A stretch of 11,511 nucleotides of DNA, taken from contig JASLEF010000050.1 in the NCBI GenBank assembly GCA_030151245.1, positions 1 through 11,511 of the forward strand. Direction: 5' to 3'. The DNA comes from Ignatzschineria sp. Lineage in GTDB: Bacteria > Pseudomonadota > Gammaproteobacteria > Cardiobacteriales > Wohlfahrtiimonadaceae. Position 1 is the first letter of the stretch; every line of letters starts with the position of its first letter. Positions 1 to 6,336 of the stretch are shown one piece after another. A program made the translations under genes and the position numbers. The notes below the pieces were generated by a model, which searched no databases, was not told where the DNA came from, and worked only from the letters and a program-made list of their open reading frames with translations.

Positions 1-180
1 CCCTACTTAGATTACGCGAAGTACTCCTTCGGTATGGGGGTCGCAAGTTATGATGGTGAAGCTGCGATGTCAATGGGTCTAGAATTTAGAATGGGTGACA
101 ACGGTCGCTTTAGAATTCAAGGATCTTATGATACGCAGAATAAAGCAGGGGTAGGTGTTGGTATGGCATTTGAACTGTAA
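1..180 (+). CDS. YadA-like trimeric autotransporter, C-terminal membrane anchor (5' end outside window)
   Basis: The reading frame is open from the first base to TAA at 178-180 and gives the last 59 residues of a longer protein. It alternates short glycine-rich strands (YSFGMGVASY, AAMSMGLEFRM, FRIQGSYDT, AGVGVGMAFEL), the pattern of the YadA anchor domain. In that family three chains each give four beta strands to one outer-membrane barrel, which anchors a surface stalk and adhesive head. Family members normally end in an aromatic residue (often YEW or F); this one ends in FEL, a small deviation. The stalk and head lie outside the window, so the ligand cannot be guessed. A terminator follows directly, so this is the last gene of its transcript. 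Confidence 0.85.
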   Translation, partial: PYLDYAKYSFGMGVASYDGEAAMSMGLEFRMGDNGRFRIQGSYDTQNKAGVGVGMAFEL

Positions 181-222
181 TGTAAATAAGTTTCACCATA
201 AGTTTACATAATTAAGTATAAT

Positions 223-257
223 GAGCGCATTCTTAAGAGTGCGCTCTTATTTTTTAT
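223..257 (+). terminator. Intrinsic terminator after the YadA-like gene
   Basis: GAGCGCA (223-229) pairs with TGCGCTC (240-246). The pairing continues inward through a G-T pair to a central CTTAAG, so the whole 24-base element is nearly self-complementary. A T-rich tract follows (247-257). A TATAAT at 217-222 abuts the hairpin and could serve the next gene, but no good -35 lies 16-18 bases upstream of it. Confidence 0.8.
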
Positions 258-265
258 AGAGAAAA

Positions 266-937
266 ATGACGATGATGAATAAATCTATTTTAGTGTTACT
301 GTTGAGTATTCTTTGTTTAAATGTTTTTGATATTTTTATTAAAGATAATTTAGATCTAACATTTCCTATGACACCGTTGAAGGATTCGACAAGTTGTGTG
401 AATTTAAATGAGAAAGAGACTTTTGCTTGTTTAGATGAAGTGATGACTGTCGGGACCGCTAATGGTAATGATCTTGCTCTTTTAGGACAGATGTACCTTT
501 ATGGGATGGGGACTGACGTTAACCCCTCTAATGGAATAGCGCTTTTAGAGCGCAGTGCCGTGGAATTTAATAATGATGAAGCGATGGTTTTATTAGGAAA
601 TTTAACTGTTAATCGCGACCTACTATCTGCCAAATATTGGTATTCTCGCGCAGCGAATAATAGCAATCTTGAGGCGCAATTAAAATTAGCGAATATCTAT
701 CGTCATGGCTCAGAAAAAGATCAAAACCCGGAATTAGCATTTGAGCTGTATAAAGCAGCAGCTAATCAAGGTTCTTTAGATGCTCAGTACGAACAGGCAC
801 TCATGTATGCGATGGGAATTGCCGTAACGCCGAATCTTGATAGAAGTCTCTTTATGCTAGAAGCTCCGTGTGATCGAGGTCATGCAGAAAGTTGTGCTTT
901 AATTAAAAAAATTCAGGAATTAAAGCGAAATCAGTAG
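266..937 (+). CDS. Sel1-repeat (TPR-like) protein with N-terminal membrane or signal segment
   Basis: The 223-residue product starts with a short basic stretch and a hydrophobic segment (residues 7-25). This acts as either a signal peptide or a membrane anchor, so the rest is probably periplasmic or exported. Residues about 69-210 contain roughly four Sel1-like repeats of 32-36 residues, recognisable by ALLGQMYLYGMG, AKYWYSRAANN, AQLKLANIYRHG, AFELYKAAANQG and AQYEQALMYAMG. Sel1 repeats are alpha-helical hairpins that mediate protein contacts. The last repeat carries C202 and C210 in a CX7C arrangement, the spacing seen in secreted Helicobacter cysteine-rich (Hcp) Sel1 proteins, and C44/C55 form a second possible pair. 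Three ATGs (266, 272, 275) are possible starts. The first follows a weak GAGA about 5 bases upstream. Partner and function cannot be named. Confidence 0.8.
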   Translation: MTMMNKSILVLLLSILCLNVFDIFIKDNLDLTFPMTPLKDSTSCVNLNEKETFACLDEVMTVGTANGNDLALLGQMYLYGMGTDVNPSNGIALLERSAVEFNNDEAMVLLGNLTVNRDLLSAKYWYSRAANNSNLEAQLKLANIYRHGSEKDQNPELAFELYKAAANQGSLDAQYEQALMYAMGIAVTPNLDRSLFMLEAPCDRGHAESCALIKKIQELKRNQ

Positions 938-984
938 GATTGAAAAAATAAACTCAAGACTAATTGAGATCGTGATTATTGAAG

Positions 985-1015
985 GGCATCTTGTTTTATA
1001 CAAGATGCCTTTTTT
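985..1015 (+). terminator. Intrinsic terminator after the Sel1-repeat gene
   Basis: GGCATCTTG (985-993) pairs perfectly with CAAGATGCC (1001-1009) across a 7-base loop and is followed by six T residues. Confidence 0.9.
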
Positions 1016-1127
1016 ATACTGATCGAATTGTCAGCTCTCGTGGGGGGTGCTATTGTGAAATGCTGTAGGCTTATCTCTTATATTGTGTGCTTACTCATTT
1101 CTCTATTTGTTGGTCATTTATTGAATT

Positions 1128-2051
1128 ATGTTAGAACTAAAACATCTCAAGGCATTACAAGCACTTTATCAATATGGTACGTTCTCACAAGCGGCGAGCG
1201 AGCTTTGTGTCACAACTTCAGCCTTATCTCATCAAATTGCCGCACTCGAGGGTTGGCTGGATGTTGAGTTGATTTCTCGTAAGACACGACCATTCCAATT
1301 TACAAAACAGGGGTTATTGCTGTTAGATCTTGCGAACCAAGTTTTACCAATGGTGGATCAAACATTAATTCGAATGCAAGATAAGAAGCAAAAGATCAAA
1401 CACAAGTTATTTGTCGCTTCCGAGTGTCACTGCTGCTTTGATTGGTTAATTCATGTTATGAATGCTTATCATGATAGTTTTCCAGAAACAGATTTAGATT
1501 TTATAACGGCATTTGAGAAGTATCCTCATGAGTTATTACTAGATGAAGCCTTTGATGTCTTAATTACGTCGGATCGGCAGAAAATTGAAGGCGTTGAATA
1601 CTTAAAATTGTTTGATTACGAGAGTCGATTAGTTGTGGCGCCGGATCATCCTTTGGCTTATGAAACGGATATTACTCCGGAAATGTTGGCAAAAGAGACG
1701 CTACTTTGTCACCCGGTGGAGTTAAATCGCTTGGATATTTATAATCATTGGTTTGAGCCTGCCGGCATTATTCCTAAGAATGTTCGTAAGACACAGCAAA
1801 CAGCGATGTTAATTCAATTAGTATCGACGAAGCGAGGATATGCGGCATTGCCTGATTGGGTCGTCTATGAATATGAGCAACAAGGGCTAGTAAAGACTTT
1901 AAGAATGCCGGGAATTGATGGTGCGAATGGGCTGCTTTGCACATTATATGCGGCCTACAATAAAGACCATGCTGGAAAAACTTATTTTACAGAGTTCTTA
2001 AACCAGATGAGAAAATATGCAAAAGAGCGAGATCTTTTTTATCTATCTTGA
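1128..2051 (+). CDS. metR: MetR, LysR-family regulator of methionine biosynthesis
   Basis: The 307-residue protein has a LysR-type winged helix-turn-helix at the N-terminus (residues about 4-62, core FSQAASELCVTTSALSHQIAALE). A linker helix and a substrate-binding-like effector domain follow (about 90-300). The effector domain opens with ASECHCCFDWL, the counterpart of the IECHSCIQWL segment of E. coli MetR. Other shared blocks are FDYESRLVVAPDHPLA, TPEMLAKETLL and GYAALPDWVV. MetR uses homocysteine as co-effector and activates metE and other methionine genes. No met gene is in the window, whereas metR is often divergent from metE elsewhere, so here it acts in trans. No strong Shine-Dalgarno precedes the start, but the start is supported by the usual LysR N-terminus (LKHLKALQAL). 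I found no clear MetR palindrome (TGAA-N5-TTCA) upstream. Confidence 0.92.
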   Translation: MLELKHLKALQALYQYGTFSQAASELCVTTSALSHQIAALEGWLDVELISRKTRPFQFTKQGLLLLDLANQVLPMVDQTLIRMQDKKQKIKHKLFVASECHCCFDWLIHVMNAYHDSFPETDLDFITAFEKYPHELLLDEAFDVLITSDRQKIEGVEYLKLFDYESRLVVAPDHPLAYETDITPEMLAKETLLCHPVELNRLDIYNHWFEPAGIIPKNVRKTQQTAMLIQLVSTKRGYAALPDWVVYEYEQQGLVKTLRMPGIDGANGLLCTLYAAYNKDHAGKTYFTEFLNQMRKYAKERDLFYLS

Positions 2052-2066
2052 TCGCTATTATCTTAT

Positions 2067-2087
2067 GATAAGAGATAAGAGATAAGG
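2067..2087. repeat. Three tandem 7-base repeats GATAAGA between convergent genes
   Basis: GATAAGA, GATAAGA and GATAAGG follow one another without gaps. They lie in the 40-base space between the stops of metR (plus strand) and the PACE pump (minus strand). With TTATCTTA (2059-2066) just before them they could form a weak, slippery hairpin. There is no clear T-tract, so a terminator is not certain. Confidence 0.6.
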
Positions 2088-2091
2088 GTTT

Positions 2092-2550
2092 TCACCTATA
2101 CTGCTTTTTAGCTTGATAGTATGTGACAACTTTTTTACGAATTTGATCGTAACTCCAGTTATAGAGATATGTGTAAAAAAGGAAAAAGATGAGGAGACCT
2201 GCTTCAATCATCAGTGCCTCTGTTAAGGAAACTTTAAGAACATAAGCGAGCATAGGTACAGTAAAAAGAATGAGCGTTGATTCAAAACCTATTGCGTGCA
2301 AGATTCTTATTTTAACGGGACGCTCTCCATTCACGAAGGGGAAAAGCTTATCAAAAATCCAATTGAATACCATATTCAGCAGTAGCGCTGTAACAGAAAT
2401 CATGACAGAGATAATCCCCATGGAGTTTAGGGGTTTGTTGAGAAAGAATACGCCGATTAGAATGGTAAAGAGAATTGCAAAGAACTCAAAAGTACATGCA
2501 TGAAATATTCGTTCAATAAGGGATCGGTTGGAAGATAGTGCCATGGTCAT
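2092..2550 (-). CDS. PACE-family multidrug (chlorhexidine-type) efflux pump
   Basis: This 152-residue protein has four membrane segments arranged as two bacterial transmembrane pair domains, the architecture of AceI. All four family motifs are visible. RIFHACTFE (R14, H17, E22) is in helix 1 and LNMVFNWIFD (N59, N63, D67) ends helix 2. RILHAIGFE (R82, H85, E90) is in helix 3 and YTYLYNWSYD (Y126, N131, D135) ends helix 4. E22 matches the membrane glutamate needed for proton-coupled export in AceI. The Trp that usually begins the second motif is Leu here (L58). Known substrates in the family are chlorhexidine, other cationic biocides and short polyamines; the substrate here is not readable. 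ATG codons at residues 1 and 3 are both possible and neither has a clear Shine-Dalgarno. It is monocistronic and converges on metR. Confidence 0.9.
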   Translation of the reverse strand: MTMALSSNRSLIERIFHACTFEFFAILFTILIGVFFLNKPLNSMGIISVMISVTALLLNMVFNWIFDKLFPFVNGERPVKIRILHAIGFESTLILFTVPMLAYVLKVSLTEALMIEAGLLIFFLFYTYLYNWSYDQIRKKVVTYYQAKKQYR

Positions 2551-2596
2551 TGCTGTTGATGAGAAAAAGGTGTGATGAGTCGTATGATTGTTATGG

Positions 2597-2627
2597 TTTC
2601 ATCATTTTATAGAGACATGTGATGAAA
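2597..2627 (-). promoter_or_regulatory. Candidate operator and promoter of the PACE pump gene
   Basis: TTTCATCA (2597-2604) and TGATGAAA (2620-2627) form a perfect 8-base inverted repeat with a 15-base spacer. The spacer contains TATAAA read on the minus strand (2606-2611), a good -10 about 55 bases upstream of the PACE start. No strong -35 is visible, which suits an activated promoter. The arm geometry would allow a dimeric regulator to cover the -10. Binding by any particular protein is inference. Confidence 0.45.
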
Positions 2628-2865
2628 TCTCTGTAGATGATCTCGCGTAAACTTATTGAGATCTGCAGTGCATTCGGACATTGTATCTTTCTGAGAGTAA
2701 ACCGCAATACGATTTTTAAGTGAAAATAACCCTTTTTAAAAATTATCAAAGTTAGATGATTTAGCACCTTATGGGAGATATTAGGAGGAAGATCTAGATC
2801 ATCTTGGTGATTTTCCCTTATGATAGAAGAAGATCGCGTTTTTAAGTATGATCAATCACTGATTT

Positions 2866-2882
2866 GTTAAGGCTCTCTTAAG
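2866..2882 (+). promoter_or_regulatory. PmrA/QseB-type regulator box upstream of qseB
   Basis: GTTAAG-GCTCT-CTTAAG: two direct half-sites whose starts are 11 bases apart, one helical turn, as bound by tandem dimers of PmrA/QseB-class regulators. It ends only 22 bases before the qseB start. The base positions where boxes 2 and 3 have a -10 read TAGGGT here, which is poor. The site may therefore repress or modulate an upstream promoter rather than activate. Confidence 0.7.
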
Positions 2883-2904
2883 AAAAAAGGATTAGGGTTA
2901 ACAG

Positions 2905-3561
2905 ATGAAAATTTTATTAATAGAAGATGATCTTTCGTTAGGTGAAACCATCCAGAAATGGTTAGAGCTCGATGGTTATACGGTCGATTGGCTGAGTAAT
3001 GGTGCAGATGCAAAAAATGTAATGGTGGATACATATGATTGTCTCCTATTAGATAGAGGATTGCCGGGACTATCTGGCGATATGATTTTAAAGCTTTTTC
3101 GAGGGCAGAAAAAATCATTACCCATTATTATGATTACCGCCCGAGATAGTATTGCGGATCGTATTGAAGGACTTGATCTCGGGGCGGATGACTATTTAAT
3201 AAAGCCTTTTGATTTAGAGGAGTTATCGGCAAGAATTCGGGCTATTTCTCGTAGAAGTAGTCAGCAAACTTCGGCTATTTTTTCACAGGGAGAGATCATA
3301 TTAGATCCGGCAACTAAAATCGTGAAAAAGGGTGAGGATGTCATCTCTTTAACGGCTAAAGAGTATGCTATTTTGCACACGTTAATGCAGCATCCCTCCC
3401 GAACCTTTACTCGAGAAGAGCTGGAAGATAAGCTTTATGCGTGGGGTAATGAAGTGGAAAGTAATGCTGTAGAAGTGCACATTCACCATCTTCGTAAAAA
3501 ATTGGGAAACACCTTTATTCGTACTAGAAGAGGATTGGGTTATACGTTAATTCAATCATAA
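2905..3561 (+). CDS. qseB: OmpR-family response regulator, QseB-like
   Basis: The 218-residue protein has a receiver domain (1-115) and a winged-helix DNA-binding domain (about 125-216). Receiver residues are in place: acidic pocket D8/D9, phospho-acceptor D50 (CLLLDRGLPG), T78 (MITAR) and K100 (LIKPF). The C-terminal block EDKLYAWGNEVESNAVEVHIHHLRKKLG is split here as LYAWGNEVESNAVEVH and HHLRKKLG; both parts, with FIRTRRGLGYTL, are close to E. coli QseB, and PmrA/BasR is the nearest alternative. AGGG (2894-2897) lies 7 bases before the ATG. It is followed after 9 bases by its histidine kinase, and ygiW lies beyond, as in other QseBC loci. The regulator box in front of the gene points to autoregulation. 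The exact orthology (QseB versus PmrA) is inferred from sequence pattern and gene context. Confidence 0.9.
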   Translation: MKILLIEDDLSLGETIQKWLELDGYTVDWLSNGADAKNVMVDTYDCLLLDRGLPGLSGDMILKLFRGQKKSLPIIMITARDSIADRIEGLDLGADDYLIKPFDLEELSARIRAISRRSSQQTSAIFSQGEIILDPATKIVKKGEDVISLTAKEYAILHTLMQHPSRTFTREELEDKLYAWGNEVESNAVEVHIHHLRKKLGNTFIRTRRGLGYTLIQS

Positions 3562-3570
3562 AGGGAGATA

Positions 3571-4977
3571 ATGGAGATGTCATTGAGACAGAAAAATCGG
3601 AAGCTATTACCCCGAAAGAGAACCTATTCACTTCGTGCAACACTGATTGTTGGAATTATTACCTCAACATTGATTTTGTGGGGGATAAGTTTTGCGATCA
3701 CGACATTTGTGAGTTGGAATCAAACAAAAGATGTCTTAGATGAGGCCTTAGTACGCTCCGCGCAAGTATTATCACAATTTGTCGATCGGGGTTCAGAACC
3801 GAATAGTGATTGGTTGCATCGAGGGCACGGGCGTCGTGTCGATCTTGATGAAGATCACTTCTATTTTCAGGTCATTAGTCAGGGGCGTGTTGTTGCAAAA
3901 AGTAGTCGAGCACCTAATACGCCATTTGTCCAAGGTTTTCGGGGAAGTAAAGGTTTTGCTGATATTCAAGTTAATGGTGATCCATGGCGGGTATTTGTAC
4001 TACGGCGTAAACATTCAGCCTATGAGATTCAAGTAGGTCATGCGGTTGAGATGCGGCATGAATTTTTAGAGGATCTGATAGAGGAGCTAGTATTTGCGGG
4101 TTTAATTGTTTTATTGTTATCCATTTTATTGAATGCATTGTTAGTGTTTTTAGGGTTAAAGCCTTTAACCATCATCTCGCAACAACTATTAAAATTATCG
4201 CCGAAGCATTTAACGCCAATTTCAGTCAAAGCGCATAGTCAAGAGATTGTCGCCATTGAAGAGTCGCTTAATATGCTTTTAACAAATTTAGAAGTGGCAA
4301 GAAAGCATGAAAGACAATTTACGGCAGATGCTTCTCATGAACTTCGAACGCCATTAAGTGCGATTCAAATGAAGTTACAGTTATTACAACGTCAAGCGCC
4401 GGAATTAGCGGATGCATTAGCTCCTCTACAACAAGATGTCCGTAGAGCGACCCACCTAATAGAGCATCTATTAATATTGGCACGTCTAGATCCGATGTCT
4501 TTGGATTCGTCAGATGCCTTGCCGAAATCTCAGGTAGCGGTATCTGCTTTATGGACGGAAGCCATTGAGGCTTATCAGGACGATCTTCACGCTAAATCTA
4601 TTACAGTATCGTGTCAGACAACGGATCTATCCGTCTTTGTCAATCATGATCTAATGCTTGTTGCATTAAAGAATGTTCTTGGGAATGCCATTAAATATTC
4701 TCCAGAAGGAACCGCGATTACTCTCGAAGCAAAGCAGGTAGATCGTAAGATTGCTTTCATCATTGCTGATAGCGGGATGGGTGTGAGCGCTGAGGAATTA
4801 ACCCGATTATCTCAACGTTTTTATCGTATTTTAGGCACAAAAGAGATGGGAAGTGGGTTGGGGTTATCGATTGTGAAGAAAATTGTAGAGTTGCATCAGG
4901 GAGAGCTACATTTTCGTTCAAGACCTGAATATAGTGGTTTAGAGGTGACGATATTGCTATCAGCTGAGGGTCAGTAG
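3571..4977 (+). CDS. qseC: Membrane sensor histidine kinase, QseC-like
   Basis: The 468-residue protein has a basic N-terminus, a first membrane helix (about 24-47), a periplasmic sensor region (about 48-168) and a second helix (about 170-194). A HAMP-like linker and the kinase core follow. The phosphorylated histidine is H256 (TADASHELRTPL). The N box is around N372 (LGNAIKYSP), G1 is DSGMG (400-404), and G2 is GSGLGLSI (428-435). It should autophosphorylate and pass phosphate to D50 of the adjacent regulator. The periplasmic part is rich in charged residues (HRGHGRRVDLDEDHF, residues 83-97), which could bind metal or a charged ligand, but that is inference. GGGAG lies just before the first ATG; a second ATG at 3577 is less well spaced. 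No strong terminator follows, only an AT-only hairpin near 4982-4998, so some read-through into ygiW is possible. Confidence 0.9.
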   Translation: MEMSLRQKNRKLLPRKRTYSLRATLIVGIITSTLILWGISFAITTFVSWNQTKDVLDEALVRSAQVLSQFVDRGSEPNSDWLHRGHGRRVDLDEDHFYFQVISQGRVVAKSSRAPNTPFVQGFRGSKGFADIQVNGDPWRVFVLRRKHSAYEIQVGHAVEMRHEFLEDLIEELVFAGLIVLLLSILLNALLVFLGLKPLTIISQQLLKLSPKHLTPISVKAHSQEIVAIEESLNMLLTNLEVARKHERQFTADASHELRTPLSAIQMKLQLLQRQAPELADALAPLQQDVRRATHLIEHLLILARLDPMSLDSSDALPKSQVAVSALWTEAIEAYQDDLHAKSITVSCQTTDLSVFVNHDLMLVALKNVLGNAIKYSPEGTAITLEAKQVDRKIAFIIADSGMGVSAEELTRLSQRFYRILGTKEMGSGLGLSIVKKIVELHQGELHFRSRPEYSGLEVTILLSAEGQ

Positions 4978-5025
4978 GTGGATTTTATTTTATAAAATAC
5001 AATGTGCTATAAAATTATTAAGATG

Positions 5026-5058
5026 CTTAAGGTTCAGTTAAGGTTGTCATGGTTTAAT
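5026..5058 (+). promoter_or_regulatory. PmrA/QseB-type box and -10 upstream of ygiW
   Basis: CTTAAG-GTTCA-GTTAAG occupies 5026-5042. Ten bases further lies TTTAAT (5053-5058), a plausible -10 with no consensus -35, as expected when an activator covers the -35 region. Transcription would start near 5065 and leave a leader of about 120 bases. That leader holds a possible TCCCCT/AGGGGA hairpin (5118-5149). The box has the same form and the same distance to the -10 as the one at 5794-5810. Confidence 0.72.
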
Positions 5059-5187
5059 ACGATCATGAAATGAATTTCAGTACTTTCCCCAAAGGTTCTG
5101 AGCTCAGACATCATAAATCCCCTAAAATTTTTAATACTCGATAGGGGGAATCCACGATTTTTAACTCAAACTGATAGGAGTTTTAAT

Positions 5188-5556
5188 ATGCGTAAATTAA
5201 CATTAGTTGCAGCACTTCTAGTTGGATCATCTATTGCATTTGCTCAGTTCACCGGTGACACGGTCACTGAGGGATTTAAAGGTCCAAGTACGACAAATGA
5301 TATTACTACCGTTAAAGAGGCGTTAGCGGCTAGAGATGATACTAAGGTCACATTAGAAGGGGCCATCGTGAAGCATCTCGGTGGTGAGAATTACCTCTTT
5401 AAAGATTCAACGGGTGAAGTTTCTATCGAAATTGATCACGATAATTGGAAAGGTGTTCAAGTTGGTCCTGAAGATACGGTGATTATTTATGGCGAAGTGG
5501 ATCATCATCGTCATAGAGCTACAGATATTGAAGTACATCGTATTATTAAAAAATAA
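5188..5556 (+). CDS. ygiW: YgiW-type periplasmic OB-fold (BOF) protein
   Basis: The 122-residue protein has a clear signal peptide (residues 1-19, cleavage after AFA) and a mature chain of about 103 residues. The mature part matches the BOF/YgiW family. GFKGPS is the usual N-terminal linker. It is followed by the conserved strands RDDTKVTLEGAIV, NYLFKDSTGEVSIEID, WKGVQVGPEDTV and GEVDHHRHRATDIEVHRI. E. coli YgiW shows the same blocks in order. Family members are small periplasmic OB folds linked to stress tolerance and often encoded beside QseBC, as here. AGGAG lies 7 bases before the ATG. A regulator box and -10 lie upstream and a strong terminator downstream, so it can be its own transcription unit. 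Its signal peptide closely resembles that of the secreted protein at 5877-6314. The biochemical role of the fold remains uncertain. Confidence 0.93.
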   Translation: MRKLTLVAALLVGSSIAFAQFTGDTVTEGFKGPSTTNDITTVKEALAARDDTKVTLEGAIVKHLGGENYLFKDSTGEVSIEIDHDNWKGVQVGPEDTVIIYGEVDHHRHRATDIEVHRIIKK

Positions 5557-5629
5557 GATTCATTGAGCGTTTTTTCATAAAGTCTCCCAAATTATTTTGA
5601 ATAAAGCGTATTTTTAAGTATGAATCTGA

Positions 5630-5661
5630 TAACCCCATAGTTTGCTATGGGGTTATTTTTT
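5630..5661 (+). terminator. Strong intrinsic terminator after ygiW
   Basis: TAACCCCATAG (5630-5640) pairs perfectly with CTATGGGGTTA (5645-5655) over a TTTG loop and is followed by six T residues. Confidence 0.95.
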
Positions 5662-5681
5662 CATCCCCATTTTTATTAAGT

Positions 5682-5729
5682 GAATATTTGAAATGAGTAT
5701 TTAAAGGGAGTATTTGAATTTTATTTGAA
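5682..5729 (+). repeat. Four imperfect direct repeats with about 13-base period
   Basis: GAATATTTGAA (5682), GAGTATTTAAA (5695) and GAGTATTTGAA (5708) start exactly 13 bases apart. A fourth TATTTGAA (5722-5729) follows with an 11-base step. They lie about 65 bases upstream of the regulator box of the polar secreted protein. They could be binding sites for a second regulator or a curved AT-rich upstream element; neither is shown by sequence alone. Confidence 0.6.
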
Positions 5730-5793
5730 ATAACTATTAGATGGCTCTTTGGGAAGTTAAATTACTTTAATTTCATTGAGTTAATTCAGGGGT

Positions 5794-5826
5794 CTTAAGA
5801 TTGCGTTAAGGTGTTTATGATGTAAT
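5794..5826 (+). promoter_or_regulatory. PmrA/QseB-type box and -10 upstream of the polar secreted protein
   Basis: CTTAAG-ATTGC-GTTAAG occupies 5794-5810. TGTAAT (5821-5826) lies 10 bases further, the same offset as the -10 of ygiW. An alternative -10, TATGAT, starts at 5816. There is no consensus -35, so activation by the regulator is likely. Confidence 0.72.
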
Positions 5827-5876
5827 GAGTCTATGAAAAGGAAGTTTTACTAAATCAACTCATAGGAGATTTCATC

Positions 5877-6314
5877 ATGCGTAAGTTTATTTTAGTATCC
5901 GCTTTAATACTTAGTTCATCAGTTGCTTTTGCACAATTTACAGGACCAACGGCTGATAATAATGCTCAACCAAAACGAGATAATCGAGGGCAGATGCAGA
6001 ACCAGCCTTGTATGAATCAAGTAGAGGGAAAATCTTGTGACTTTAATCAACGTGCAAAGTCTCGAGATGACCGGCAGGTGGAGCGTTCAAAGCGTCAACA
6101 GATGAATCAAGATGGCCAGTATCGAAATGATTCTCGAAGAGAGCATCGCCAATATCACCAGGGATCTCGTGACTCACAACAGCCTCGTGCCCATCATCGA
6201 CGTACGGAAATGAAACAACATTCAGGGTCTCGTCATCAGTTAAATCAGAATCAGCGCCCTAACGCTAATGGAGAAAGAGGTCGCCAGCAAGGACGAGGTC
6301 AGAATGTTCAGTAA
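5877..6314 (+). CDS. Secreted Q/R/N/H/D-rich protein, co-regulated with ygiW; unknown function
   Basis: The 145-residue protein has a clear signal peptide (1-19, cleavage after AFA). Its first 23 residues match those of the YgiW-type protein at 16 positions, including AFAQFTG around the cleavage site. After FTGP the similarity stops. The mature chain is dominated by Q, R, N, H, D, S and G, has almost no hydrophobic residues, and is probably disordered and positively charged. The only two cysteines, C45 and C54, are in the stretch PCMNQVEGKSCDF. This resembles a C-(x)-G-x-x-C-x-F motif that I recall from other small exported proteobacterial proteins; that resemblance needs a search. AGGAG (5863-5867) precedes the ATG. 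A regulator box lies upstream and a hairpin terminator downstream. I do not recognise a family, and no function should be assigned. Metal binding through His, polyanion binding or sensor feedback are only possibilities. Confidence 0.85.
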   Translation: MRKFILVSALILSSSVAFAQFTGPTADNNAQPKRDNRGQMQNQPCMNQVEGKSCDFNQRAKSRDDRQVERSKRQQMNQDGQYRNDSRREHRQYHQGSRDSQQPRAHHRRTEMKQHSGSRHQLNQNQRPNANGERGRQQGRGQNVQ

Positions 6315-6336
6315 TATGAACTATTTATTGTAAAAA

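Larger units (their letters stand above)
2551..2904. other. Intergenic region between the divergent PACE and qseB genes
   Basis: No convincing gene lies in these 354 bases. They hold the inverted repeat and TATAAA upstream of the PACE gene (2597-2627) and a perfect palindrome GATCTAGATC (2791-2800). A Shine-Dalgarno-like AGGAGG (2783-2788) has no credible ORF after it. Two copies of TTTTTAAGT occur (near 2714 and 2840), the second leading into TATGAT (2847-2852), a possible -10 for qseB without a good -35. The regulator box for qseB is at 2866-2882. Confidence 0.6.

Noticed and set aside
223..246. Central CTTAAG as a fourth regulator half-site
   Set aside because: It is the symmetric centre of a terminator hairpin and has no second half-site 11 bases away.
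1028..1267. 79-codon frame overlapping the start of metR
   Set aside because: It overlaps the metR coding region in another frame and its sequence has no recognisable protein features; the metR frame is clearly conserved.
2783..2845. AGGAGG followed by a possible GTG-initiated 12-codon peptide
   Set aside because: The frame is tiny, the spacing from the Shine-Dalgarno is too long and nothing supports translation.
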